Of a stretch of 64,000 nucleotides of DNA, positions 1 to 11,448 are shown piece by piece. Within the stretch, counting starts at the first letter, position 1. Every line of letters starts with the position of its first letter. The translations under genes were made by a program, and so were the position numbers. This DNA is from Megalobrama amblycephala (Eukaryota; Chordata; Actinopteri; Cypriniformes; Xenocyprididae): contig NC_063066.1 in assembly GCF_018812025.1 (NCBI RefSeq), positions 11,269,382-11,333,381 of the forward strand. Reading direction: 5' to 3'. A model generated the notes under the pieces. The model ran no database searches, was not told the origin of the DNA, and worked only from the letters and a program-made list of their open reading frames with translations.

Positions 1-156
1 TTGAATCTTGCAAGCAGGTTTAAACGTTTCTCATGTCAGTCTCTTGCATGGTCGCGTGAGAAAAGTCGTGGCTTTCTTTCACCGCAGTGCACAGCACCAG
101 CTGTGCTCACAGAAAAGCAAAAGACGCTTGCGATGCTTTGCTTTAAGAAGTTCTGT
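1..156. other. unassigned sequence at left edge
   Basis: No gene is recognised here. It probably belongs to the hAT element whose right end lies near 919, because the next 460 bases are a MITE apparently inserted in the same element. Its open frames show no domain. Confidence 0.3.
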
Positions 157-620
157 GGGGCCGTTCACATATTGCGTCTTTTCCGCGTGCAAGTCAGTTA
201 TTATTTTCAAATGTAGCCGCGCGGCAGGCGCGCTCATAATGGGATCAACGCGGTCGCGACGCGCATGCAATTCTCAACTTCTCAGAATGCCGCAAGCGCA
301 CCGCAGGTCGTGTGACAAGAATCAACCGATCAGCTATGGCCTTTCCGTAACAAAACATCAAAAGCTCAGCCGAACAGCTGATCATAGCTGTACATGGTGT
401 TTTTTATATCTTATCTCCATCAATATATCTCGTCGTAAAACTAATGCAAGGGCTAGAAATCATTTATCCTTTGCAGAAACATCCTGATCCTCTTGGAGAG
501 CTCAGTTCATGGTTGCATAGCAACGACCGACGCCACGGGAGCGCAAGCGCTTTGGAAAGAAGGAGAAGCGGTGCGGCCGCGCCTTCCACGCGTTTTTAGA
601 CGCGACATGTGAACGGCCCC
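157..620. mobile_element. MITE with GGGGCCGTTCACAT ends
   Basis: The left end (157-170) reads GGGGCCGTTCACAT and the right end (607-620) is its exact reverse complement. The ends are followed inward by CpG-rich subterminal sequence (gcgtcttttccgcgtg on the left, cgcgtttttagacgcg on the right). There is no coding potential, and I see no clear target-site duplication. It is a short non-autonomous DNA transposon of unassigned superfamily. Confidence 0.6.
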
Positions 621-919
621 TATTCATAATTCTAAGTTCATGTTAAATTTAACATTTTTTTTCAGTGACAGACAGCCCTATTCAACTGTTAATTTGAATA
701 CAGAAGGTTTTTATTAAAATTTTATATTTATTTATTTTATTGAAATGTGATCTTGTATGTACAACAAGGAAAATTATTGAAATTTGTTCATGTTTTTTTA
801 ATAAATCTTGTTTGAATTTCAGTTTCATTTTGTTCAAAATATCGTGATACGTATCGTATCGTGAACTCCGTATCGAGATACGTATCGTATCGTGACCTGA
901 GCGTATCGTTACACCCCTA
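621..919. mobile_element. right end of a non-autonomous hAT element
   Basis: The stretch 838-919 is built of cgtatcgt/gatacg repeats and closes with gttacacccctag, the complement of the hAT terminus CAGGGGTGTAACGATACG common in fish. The left end is not visible and is probably beyond the window. The interior is AT-rich and non-coding. Confidence 0.6.
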
Positions 920-1159
920 GTCCTGAAACACACATGTCCTGAAACTGATGCAAATTGTCTGTCTACAGAATGATCAATAGTGTTTTGTGCATAATGTAAA
1001 CACAAAATTTTATTTTGATAAAATTTGTTTTCTACCCACAGTGTGTTATAAAGAGGGCATCTGTGGGCGTTAGGAAGAACATTTTCGCTTCCTCTTCGGA
1101 ACTGCTGACAGCTCATATCAGGTCTCGTATTTGGGTTCTACTCAGAGGTGATTTGGTGA

Positions 1160-1163
<4 letters not shown>

Positions 1164-1209
<46 letters not shown>
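1164..1209. repeat. (TA)n microsatellite
   Basis: About 23 uninterrupted TA units. The open frames that cross it translate to alternating Ile-Tyr and are not genes. Confidence 0.95.
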
Positions 1210-1212
<3 letters not shown>

Positions 1213-2794
1213 AAACACTCTTCAGATGGTGATCACCTCTCAGAGGAAAAATGTGGCTTGATTAGATAATTTTGCAAAGGGAAGGATATTCCTGGAAATG
1301 CTCAGAATTTATCTGCAAAATATCTGAAGACCAAGTCATGCTAGATAGATCAAAACATGCCTGGAGTGTTTATTGTCTTCCATAAGCTTTCGATATTAAT
1401 TTCTTAAATACTTTATGCTTGAGAAAATCAACAACTATGTTTCATAGAACTGGATGTGAGCATTATAAACATTTATGTCAAACTTTACAGTTATAATAAC
1501 ATTCTCCAGATTACACGACATAGCGAATACAACTAGGCTTAATGCTTCAAGCTGTGGAAAGATTTATGCTCCGTTTAGGCAAGCTGATTTAATGAAAACT
1601 TTCCATTTGTGTTGAGTTTTACAAGAGCAGACGTTGTGTATATTGTATATGTCTGAAAAGCTTTGGAAGGTTATCTTGTGAATATGAAATCAGCCATCAT
1701 CTACTTTATTCCAGAAATTTTCAAAATGTGATTTCCATAACTGTAATTTCAACTACAGAAGGCTATTAAACCCATAAATTATACATAATACATTTGAGAT
1801 GTGATATTGGAAAGAACATTTTGCATGATTTTTATGAAAAACAAAAAAAAAAAAAATTCTATGATTTGCTGTTAGTAGACGCATTTAAAAAGTATTTAAA
1901 AAGTATCAAACTACTGACAGTGTGTAAAGTGTGTAAACACTCATTATTTCAATAGATTTGTACTAGTGACACATGAGAATGAAAGTAGCCTACGCTTCAG
2001 TTTATATAATGCTCACTCTTCAGTTTCTCATACAGTAATGCTTGGGATTTCATAGGCCCAAGTATAATGTGAATGTGGGTCAGCATCACATTGCCATGGG
2101 ACAACATAGGCACAGTCCAATCATAGACATGTTTCTGTTATAGACACAAATCGCCTGTCAGTGATTAAAGGTGGCATATCAGGCATATCTGGAGGCAGGC
2201 TTCAATTTATCTGAGTCACCGTTCATTAGAGATATCATCAGGTCAAATCTCTAGAAGTTGTTATAGCCCCGCTGCCATTTTCATACCATTAGATAAAGCA
2301 CATGTGTGGGTGTCATTACAGGCTCTACAGGATATTTATATGAAACCAGTGACTGAATATTGACTGAGAAAGTCTTGTCTAAATGATGGCATTAGCAGAG
2401 TTAGGATGAGCTCATTGGTTTGGATAATTAGAAATACAGCACAGGAGAAGTTCTGTGACGTTTCACCAATGGACATAAGCTCACAAAGCTCTACGTTTTT
2501 CTATAACAAATGTTGGACTGTAGCACTGTAGACTTCGAACTTGCCTAAACAAGTTAATCCTGGATTGGATTTCAGACAGAATTCAGGAGAAGATTTATTA
2601 CCACAAGGTTCTTTTACGGTGCAATAGAGCAGTGTTTCTCAACCTTTTTTTGTCCTCTGTTCCCTCACAGGCCTTTCATTAACACTCAAGCCCTTTACAT
2701 GGTTTATTTTCCTTTCTTGCCTTAAAAAGGAACTGAAAGCATTGTTTATTGATTACAAAAAATCATGAAATTATTGCTGATTATTATTATTAAA
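1210..2794. other. intergenic, no gene seen
   Basis: AT-rich sequence with an A13 run near 1845. No convincing exon. At 2631-2650 the string cagtgtttctcaacc resembles one end of a hAT-type MITE, but no partner end was found. Confidence 0.5.
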
Positions 2795-3080
2795 ACGAGC
2801 ATTAAAGCAAATATCTAATCAGCCAATCATATGTCAGCAAGTCAATGTATTTAGGCATGTAGGCATAGTCAAGACGATCTGCTGAAGTTTAAACTGACCA
2901 CCAGAACAGGGAAGTAAGGTGGTTTAAGTGACTTTGATCATGACATGGTTGTTGGTGCCAGACGGGCTGGTCTGAGTATTTCAGAAACTACGGATCTACT
3001 AGGATTTTCATGGACAACCTAGTCTTTACAGAGAATGGTCCAAAAAGAAAAAAAAAGAAAATATCTGTGGGGAAATGCCT

Positions 3081-3081
<1 letters not shown>
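2795..3081 (+). mobile_element. Tc1-like element, 5' part (continues at 6597)
   Basis: This is the first third of a Tc1-like transposon. Bases 2813-2850 (atctaatcagccaatcat and following) are the familiar leader of a fish Tc1 family. Bases 2924-3043 translate to the helix-turn-helix region (SDFDHDMVVGARRAGLSIS). The start codon context has decayed: ATG reads ACA near 2905 and a stop follows four codons later. The element breaks at 3081 and resumes at 6597 on the other side of a 3.5-kb insertion. Confidence 0.75.
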
Positions 3082-3519
<438 letters not shown>

Positions 3520-3701
3520 CCAATTTCACGTGTTCGTGTAGCGGTGTGTTTTCTGCGTTGTGTCGTAATCAAAGACAGACTGTGAAAAACCTTGCCATCA
3601 GGTCCTCACTTTATTCTGTATAACACAAATGGCAATATATGAGGACTTGTGCAGCATACAAACAGCATGCGGCAGCAACGCACAACGCTGAGAAAGAGAG
3701 A
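3520..3701. repeat. spacer X, copy 1 (intact)
   Basis: A 182-bp non-repetitive block (ccaatttcacgtgttcg to ctgagaaagagaga) follows foldback unit 1 and is repeated after foldback unit 2. This copy has no insertion and serves as the empty site for the palindrome at 4215-5747. Confidence 0.85.
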
Positions 3702-3915
3702 TCCCACATGGAAAAAACCTATATAAACATATGTTTCAATATAGGTTTTGATATAGGTTTTACATATATGTGACATATATAAAATTGGCCGTTTTCCTAT
3801 ATTATATGTACATATATGTACACATATATGTACACATATATGTACACATATATGTACACATATATGCACACATATATGTACACATATATGCACACATATA
3901 TGTACACATATATGT

Positions 3916-3962
<47 letters not shown>

Positions 3963-4082
3963 TGTACATATATGTACACATAATATAGGAAAACGGCCAA
4001 TTTTATATATGTCACATATATTAAAACCTATATCAAACCTATATTGAAACATATATGTTTATATAGGTTTTTCCATGTGGGA
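3702..4082. repeat. foldback unit 2
   Basis: Near-copy of 3081-3519 with the same terminal arms but a shorter TA core (about 16 units) and more tacacatatatg repeats. Together with spacer X it forms a tandem duplicate of roughly 620 bp. Confidence 0.85.
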
Positions 4083-5798
4083 CCAATTTCACGTGTTCGT
4101 GTAGCGGTGTGTTTTCTGCGTTGTGTCGTAATCAAAGACAGACTGCGAAAAATCTTGCCATCAGGTCCTCACTTTATTCTGTATAACACAAATGGCAATA
4201 TATGAGGACTTGTACAGGGAGTGCAGAATTATTAGGCAAGTTGATTTTCTGATCATATTTTTTTCCCAAGCACATTTTACCAATTCCAATCCACATCAAT
4301 CTTAATAACTACTATTAATATTGTTTTTAATCATTTATAAGTGATATATAATTGTTCATGAAGGCTGGAAATGAAAAATGCCTTATATTCAGGTGTGCAG
4401 AATTATTAGGCAAGTTTTCTTTTACAGGCAAAATGAGCCAAAAAAGAGATTTAACTCAGACTGAAAAGTCAAAAATTATTAAATACTCATGAGAAGGACG
4501 CAATACTAATGCAATACTAGAAATTGCAAAGTTAAAGCATGACCAAGGGACAGCAAAATGCTCATTGGGTCAGCGGGGTCAGACAAAAACAGGTGGAAAA
4601 GAAAAGACACGTTAACTGCAAAATAATTAAGAATTATGTGTGAAACCATCAGGAACCCTTTAGTCTCCAGCGCCACCATTTTCCAGAACTGCAACCTACC
4701 TGGAGTCTCCAGAAGTGCAAGGTCTCAGGATCTCAGAGACTTAGGTTAGCTAAAGAATCCTAAAAAATGACCCGCACTTGATAAGAATCCCAAGCTGAAG
4801 TGTTATAAAATACATGAAGACTGGGTTTTAATAGGGCTTATAAACAGACAGCTTGAGAGTGACTCCTGAAGGACCAGCACCACATCCTCTTGTACCACTG
4901 TTTGAAGAATTTATCTTCCAGAATCTGGCAGTAAGTTTTGGAAGATCATTTTTAGTCCATCTCTGCAAGACAGACATTTCAGGATAAGAGATGGACTAAA
5001 AGTGAACTCAAACACCTTACTGCCAGATTCTGGATAAATTCTTCAAACAGTGGTACAAGAGGATGTGGTGCTGGTCCATCAGGAGTCATTCTCAAGCTGT
5101 CTGTCTATAAGCCCTATTAAAACCCAGTCTTCATGTATTTTATAACACTTCAGCTTGTGATTCTTATCAAGTGCAGGTCATTTTTTAGGATTCTTTAGCT
5201 AACCTAAGTCTCTGAGATCCTAACACCTTGCACTTCTGGAGACTCCAGGTAGGTTGCAGCTCTGGAAAATGGTGGCGCTGGAGACTAAAGGGTTCCTGAT
5301 GGTTTCACACTTAATTCTTCACCTTAATTCTTAATTATTTTGCAGTTAACATGTGTCTTTTCTTTTCCACCTGTTTTTGTCTGACCCCGCTGACCCAATG
5401 AGCATTTTGCTGTCCCTTGGTCATGCTTTAACTTTGCAATTTCTAGTATTGCATTAGTATTGCGTTCTTCTCATGAGTATTTAATCATTTTTGACTTTCA
5501 GTCTGAGTTAAATCTCTTTTTTGGCTAATTTTGCCTGTAAAAGAAAACTTGCCTAATAATTCTGCACACCTGAATATAAGGCATTTTTCATTTCCAGCCT
5601 TCATGAACAATTATATATCACTTATAAATGATTAAAAACAATATTAATAGTAGTTATTAAGATTGATGTGGATTGGAATTGGTAAAATGTGCTTGGGAAA
5701 AAAATATGATCAGAAAATCAACTTGCCTAATAATTCTGCACTCCCTGTAAGCATACAAACAGCATGCGGCAGCAACGCACAACGCTGAGAAAGAGAGA
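4083..5798. repeat. spacer X, copy 2 (split by palindrome)
   Basis: The two parts, 4083-4214 and 5748-5798, together reproduce copy 1 with only a few differences. The break falls at cttgTA / TAagcatac. The sequence between the parts is the separate element listed next. Confidence 0.85.
4215..5747. mobile_element. 1.5-kb palindromic Tc1/mariner-type element, TA duplication
   Basis: The ends are CAGGGAGTGCAGAATTATTA and its reverse complement, flanked by TA on both sides. The two arms (4215 to about 4970, and about 4987 to 5747) are reverse complements along nearly their whole length around a loop of roughly 20 bases. The left arm reads as a decayed N-terminal transposase: fragments such as IAKLKHDQGTAKC and SSATIFQNCNLPGV-like words can be read on the plus strand near 4520-4700. 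No DDE domain is present, so mobilisation would need an enzyme supplied in trans. Confidence 0.8.
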
Positions 5799-6240
5799 TA
5801 TTAAAAGTAACTTAAGTAAAGAAAAATAATCAACGAAACATCTGAATGTACATCACAGAGGGGTTTTGGATTACAATCATACAAATATATCATGTGAATT
5901 CAGCTGTTACATGAAACATGGCCTTAATTGAATCACCGCAAAAACTTTGTGCGACCTACCGCTGTGATGTCTCATGCAGACTGGGAAGCAGCAAAGTGCG
6001 TCAACACCCCAAGTCAGCATGGCGGCAGGAAACCCCAAATATGGTCATGGCAAGTGGAATCACAAAATAATTGTCTAAATACATAACTGCTACATTCGCA
6101 CATAGGCTACATAAGTTCTTGCATAATTTTTTTCGTTAATTCTTAGTTTTTGCCTTGAATAATAGAAAATATGAGCTAGGCATCATGTATGACAGTCAAA
6201 AATGAGATATGAGCTACAAAATGACCAGATCCTGCCATTA
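5799..6240. other. non-coding interior of the composite element
   Basis: AT-rich sequence of unknown origin between the duplicated units and the right-hand TA-rich tract. No domain, exon or terminal repeat found. Confidence 0.4.
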
Positions 6241-6596
6241 GCTATATAGAAGACATATCTTGTATGTATAGGGCATATATATGGATATGAAGAAGCAATA
6301 CAGGAGACCTATATTTCCTGTATATGCACATATATGCACCTCAATTTTGCTTATATGTGGCATATATACACATATATGCAGTATATATACGCATATATGC
6401 AGCATATATATAGCATATATGCAGTATATATGCGCATATATGCAGCATATATATAGCATATATGCAGTATATATGCGCATATATGCAGCATATATATTAT
6501 CATATATGTGCATATATGCAGCATATATGTACATATACACTGCATATAGGTTTCATATATGCGCATATATCCACATATAGGTTCTTTCCATGTGGG
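6241..6596. repeat. diverged atatatgcagc tract and right terminus
   Basis: Tandem variants of catatatgcagtatatatgcg and tatatatagcatatatgcag run to 6560. They are followed by the terminal block cacatataggttctttccatgtggg, which matches the right end of the foldback units. The open frames here are repeat artefacts. Confidence 0.65.
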
Positions 6597-7437
6597 TTGT
6601 TGAGTTGAGAAGAGAATAACTAGACTGGTTCGAGCTGATGGAAAGGCAATAGTAACTCAAATAACCACTCGTTACAACCGAGGTATGTGGAAGAGCATCC
6701 CTGAACACACAACACGTCGAACCTTTAAGCAGATGAGCTACAGCAGCAGAAGACCACACCGGTGCCACTCTTGTCAGCTAAGAACTGAGGCTACAATTCA
6801 CACAGTACAACCCAGCTCACCAAAACTGGACAATAGAAGATTGGAAAAACATTGCCTGGTCTGAAGAGTCTCGATATTTGCTGCATCATTCAGATGGTAG
6901 GGTCAGAATTTGGCATAAACAACATGAAAGCATGGATCCATTCTGCCTTGAATCAATGGTTCAGGCTGCTGGTGGTGTAATGGTGTTGGGGATTTTTTTC
7001 CTGGTGCACTTTTAGGCCCCTTAGTACCAACTGAGCATTGTTTAAATGCAACAGCCTACCTGAGTATTGTTGCTGACCATGTCCATCCCTTCATGACCAC
7101 AGTGTACCCTTCTTCTGATGGCAACTTCCAGCAGAATAACGCACCATGTCAAAAAGCTCAAATAATTTCAAACTGGTATCTTGAACAATGAATTTACTAT
7201 AGTCAAATGGCCTCCACAGTCACCAGGTCTTAATCCAATGGAGCACCTTTTGGATGTGGTGAAACGGAAAATTCGCATCGTAGATATGCAGTCAACAAAT
7301 CTGCAACTACGTGACGCTATCATGTCAATTCGGACCAAAATCTCTGAGGAATGTTTCCAGCACCTCATTGAATCTATGCCATGAAGAATTAAGGCAGTTC
7401 TGAGGGCAAAAGGGGGTCCAACCTAATGCTAGTACAG
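6597..7437 (+). pseudogene. Tc1-like transposase, 3' part, broken
   Basis: This continues the element interrupted at 3081. Translation in shifting frames gives Tc1-family words in order: RADGKAIVTQITTRYNRG near 6633, NWTIEDWKNIAWSEESRY-like words near 6825-6880, then the C-terminal block starting at 7181 (WPPQSPGLNPMEHLLDVVKRK). The third acidic residue of the DDE triad is visible in the NPMEHL motif; the QQDNAPCH motif survives only as cagcagaataacgcaccatgtc. Frameshifts and stops separate the pieces, so no active enzyme can be made. The 3' terminus blends into a CA/TA microsatellite at 7443. Confidence 0.8.
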
Positions 7438-7442
7438 TGGCT

Positions 7443-7549
<107 letters not shown>

Positions 7550-7608
7550 TGTGACAGTGAAGAAATTGAAGAGTAATGACTGGGGGGGGAAATGCAGCCT
7601 CAGGCGAA

Positions 7609-7839
7609 TGTGTTCCGAACGGTTGCAGAGAACACACGATGAAGAAGATAAGATTCAGAAAGTCTTTAATAATCTGCACAAGCAAAATTAAGACAGGCAA
7701 ACAAAACAACTCTAGCATTAACAAGACCAGACAAACTAAAGGCGAGCACACAGCACAAAGGAAAAAGGAAACTGAATATAAACAAACTAGAAGTCCATGA
7801 AAATGAAACTAAGACATAAATAACTGAATATATGTTACA
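7609..7839 (-). mobile_element. LTR (3' copy) of non-autonomous LTR element
   Basis: A TGTGTTCCG...TTACA block directly repeats the block at 8393-8704 (shared strings include cggttgcagagaac, cagaaagtctttaataat and agaagtccatgaaaatgaaa). On the minus strand it begins TGTAAC and ends in ACA. A purine-rich tract (complement of ccacaccccctcccatc) adjoins it internally, as expected for the 3' LTR. It is about 80 bases shorter than its partner. Confidence 0.7.
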
Positions 7840-7859
7840 TTACACCACACCCCCTCCCA

Positions 7860-8349
7860 TCAGTTCATCTCTTCACACTCACACAAACTGTGCATTAAGT
7901 CCAGTCGGTACTCACTCTCAGTGGAGGTGGGCAGGGCTTGCTTATATTCCCTCGTATTCCTCAAGGATTCCCACAGCGATGGATTGTGATGCCGGCTCAC
8001 ACCACTGGTCAGACTCTCCAAGGTGCTTCGGCTCCAGGGCGATGGTGAGCACTGTCCTCCCTTCCTCGGGCATTGGCTCACACATTGCGGCAGGTGGAAG
8101 CTTCCAGCCTGTGGGGGGGCTCTGGCATAGTATCTGTCGATCAGAGTGGTCTGGGCTATGGGTCATTCTCGGGGGTAGACACTCTCCAGACACCTCATGA
8201 TAGCCTCCCTCCAGTCCTTTGGTGTCTGGGAGGTCTACTGGGTGATGATAGTTAGCCCCTATCCAATACAAATATTTTAGCATCTTGTCATCAGCAAGAT
8301 GGCAGAACTGCAGCATGTACTCCATAAAATCATGGCCGCATAGGGCCAT
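7860..8349 (-). pseudogene. gag-like remnant between the LTRs
   Basis: The minus-strand frame 8349-7942 encodes 135 residues. They begin with MALCGHDFMEYMLQFCHL and include GANYHHPVDLPDTKGLEGGY. A CEPASQSIAVGILEEYEG segment lies near the C-terminus. Short Cys-Glu-Pro repeats followed by VGxLxEYEG are, as I recall, typical of gag-like proteins of non-autonomous fish LTR elements. There is no zinc knuckle, protease or polymerase between the LTRs, so replication would depend on enzymes from another element. The assignment to gag is inference from position and motif memory. Confidence 0.5.
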
Positions 8350-8392
8350 AGCAGCAAGCTATGCTGCAAAATCCATTTTAGGTCCAGTCTTC

Positions 8393-8704
8393 TGTCACAC
8401 ACGGTTGCAGAGAACGCACAAAGGAGAAGAAGATGATCCAATTCAGAAAGTCTTTAATAATCCAGATGAGCAAAATCAAGGCAAGCAAACGAGCACAACT
8501 CTAGCTTTAACAAGATTGGACAAACTGAAGGGGAACACACATGAACTTGTATACAAAAGATAATGAGATGATTACAGATTACAGTTACTATGACAGCTAA
8601 AGACTGGCAGGAACTAGCACAAATGGAAAAACAAAAATGAATAGAAACAAGCTAGAAGTCCATGAAAATGAAACTAAGACAAGAATAACTGAATATGTGT
8701 TATA
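8393..8704 (-). mobile_element. LTR (5' copy) of non-autonomous LTR element
   Basis: Direct repeat of 7609-7839, running from tgtcacacacggttgc to gaatatgtgttata. It contains an extra segment of roughly 80 bases (around 8548-8630). No clear 5-bp target duplication flanks the pair, and the two LTRs have diverged, so the insertion is not recent. Confidence 0.65.
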
Positions 8705-11271
8705 GAATGATTCTTTCTCTCCAGGGCATATGAATGGTCACCTGATTAAAGTCTAAATTTTCCATTATGTTATATCATGTAGGCCTCAGAGATATTCCTG
8801 TAACTGTAGAATAATTAGCTGAATGTCTCTTCCCAGGTGAACCAGATAGAGATAGAGTTGCGGTGTGAAAATGAGGTCATAACATACCACTCATACTTAT
8901 TTCTTGCTTGGTCATGCCTAATCTAATCTAGTCTAACCCATTTGCGGGTTATGTTAGTATGGGTTTCATTTGATCACAAACTCAAAATACAAGTTCTGAA
9001 AAATGTTCTAGAACTCATAAAGTGTGTGCACATTGTAATTATAATTATATGTGAGTCATGTTTTTGAATGTTTTGTAATAACTGCTGTTGGCTTCACCTG
9101 TTCTACCTGAGGCATGATTGATAGAGTTCACACCTGTTTTCACTGAATGTTTTCCTTTTTTGGCACTTTCATTTTATTTTTTATCTTTTGGATGAGGTCC
9201 ATAATTTAAAACAGAAAATAAATATTGAATTAAAACTGGTCTCCAATTAAATGGTAAGATCTGCCTCCTGAAGCGATTTTCTCAGGAATCCTTAATAAGG
9301 AATATTGATACAAGGCTTTTCAGTGTGCAGTACTTTGTGCCTGCAAAGCCCCCGTTTATGAGCATTGTGTGGCTCTGAGCGCATGATCCATTTAGTTTTG
9401 TTGGGAACAAAAGCCTATTGACTTCATCAATAATCTGCAGCAAAAGATGTCTATAATTAATACCATCTCAGCCAGATCCCAAGTCTCCATTTGTAGCATG
9501 ACGGAACAACAAAGTCGAACAGTTCTATTTGCATCTTTTTGTTACTGAGTGCCATTGATCAAGTTTCTGAATTAGGTTATGGCAATAGCAGGGTGTTTGA
9601 GCACTTCATCTGGCAGGTTGAATTAAGCCTTTTAATATTGTTAAAATAAATGAAATGCAATGCAGATTATCATGAATGTGAATTAAGTGATTTTTCGTGG
9701 AACATTTGTATCGATTAGTGAACCAAGGTTGCTTAAAGATGGTCATTAAAATGGCATTAATAATTCAGAACTGCAGAGTTGACTTGTTTTGTTTAATGGC
9801 TCTCTGACTGCTGCTAGAAGGACTTATTGTAGATGTAACTGTGAGATACAATATATTGACGTGTACTGTAAATTGAAGCCATGAATTGTTACACAATGTA
9901 TTGTTTAACTGAGATCCTACTGTGTAGTTTGAATGGAGTAAGCAAAGCCTTTAGAATGGTTTAGGGAAAACATTTTATTTATAACCCTATTCCAAGGTAA
10001 AGAAATGAACTAGTGTTTGAAGCTTTGTCTAGAAACAAGGTCAGTGATATGAAGCATTATGCAGCTGTGTCTGTTGTGTCTGCAATGTTATATCTTCCTT
10101 TTAATTAATTGTAATGTGTTCTTCCTGTGTCTGTAATATTTCAGTTTAGTACAATGTTGTCTTCAATGTTAAGATGAACCAGATGTCATCTGGCCTTTGT
10201 GAAGTGGGACGAGCTTACACTAAATGACATGGCTCATGTACTCCTTGTGTACTTGGCAATTAATAGTAAGGCCTAAATACATAGACATGAACATAGACGC
10301 ATAGATCTTCTGTATCCACTGTGGATGGTGGGTCACATGGTCTCTCTCAGTTTGGTCCATTCTGTTACTCTTTTGCTGTGTTTGAAAAGCTTTGGATTCC
10401 TTGTATGTGGTGTATGTATATGAATAACTTTTTCTTTAAACTGTCTACCAAGCATAATTTTAGTGTATAAGAAAACATAAGTAAAACAAAAACTGCTCTC
10501 TAAAACAAATATCCTTCAAGTACTTTACAGTATGTACAACGTGGACAACAGTATGGCACTGTGATGAATTAATTAGTTGATTTATATAATATGTATAATA
10601 AATTGATATTATATATTGATTTTGCTGAATTAGTGTACTTTTAAATTGACAGGTGCAAAACATTTTGAATTCTAGCTCTTGGTTTATTTTAGAAATGTTA
10701 CAACCCGTATCTCATTACCTTTTAGTAACTTCCGTTTATTTTCTGGTATTTTAGAGCAAATAGTCCTGTCTGTTCATTTGTTGGCTTGGATGCTGTTTTT
10801 TATTTTTTATGCTTATGTATTCAGAGCAGTCAATCCACTTTGTGCCTGTCGAGCTGAATGCTGCAGAAATACCACATTTAATCTGCACCACAAATCTCTC
10901 TCATACAGTAGACTTCTTTGCAGGCTACTGATAAGCACATTTGAACACATTTGTTTGCACGTGGTTTGACTTCTGATGGAGTTAGTAACTTAACCTATGT
11001 AACTTAAAAGGGTAAAATTGAACATTCTGAAATCATTTACTCACCCTCATTTAAAGTGTTTGGATCTAAAAACCATATATGTGGCTCCCTAAACTTGCTC
11101 AATAGCTCACCTGGTAAAGCAAAACACAAGTCATGATAAAAGAGCTCAAATACATGTAGAAGCAAGCATGGTTGCTTGAGCAAATGCATGTTTTGCAAAT
11201 GCAAATTTGCTTTAGTTAACACTATTGGTTAGGTTTAGTGTAGGTGTATGTTATTTTCAAATGCAAGTGTA
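8705..11271. other. long unique intergenic stretch
   Basis: About 2.5 kb almost free of recognisable repeats. No exon is convincing. The part around 9240-9720 is of mixed composition, low in simple repeats, and has homeobox-like ATTA/TAAT words. It is a candidate conserved non-coding element, but that cannot be shown without alignment. Confidence 0.4.
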
Positions 11272-11448
11272 ACCCCCCTTACCCAGGTCCTGGTCCTACT
11301 CGCCCCGCTCTGTGCGGGCCTCGAACCTGGGTCTCCGGCGTGGGAGTCGGATGCTCTAACGAGGAGCGTCAGTCGCTAGAGCATCTCTTGAGATTAGAGT
11401 GAGGTTTACTCGCACAGCAACTACTAGCTGGCCTCTATTACACAAGTA
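11272..11448 (-). mobile_element. tRNA-derived SINE-like element
   Basis: On the minus strand a tRNA-like head can be read: ctagcgactgacgctcctcg, then gttagagcatccgactcc, then a perfect Pol III B box GGTTCGAGGCC. The anticodon arm is imperfectly paired and the acceptor stem does not close, so it is not a functional tRNA gene. The flanks share only caag. The element begins TGTAACCCCCC on the plus strand. Confidence 0.6.

Noticed and set aside
6238..6580. Three overlapping frames of about 70-100 residues rich in Tyr, Ile, Met and Ala
   Set aside because: Products of the atatatgcagc tandem repeat; the same pattern appears on both strands.
11272..11448. Possible functional tRNA gene with a perfect B box
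   Set aside because: The acceptor stem does not pair and the anticodon arm has a mismatch; a SINE-like repeat explains it better.
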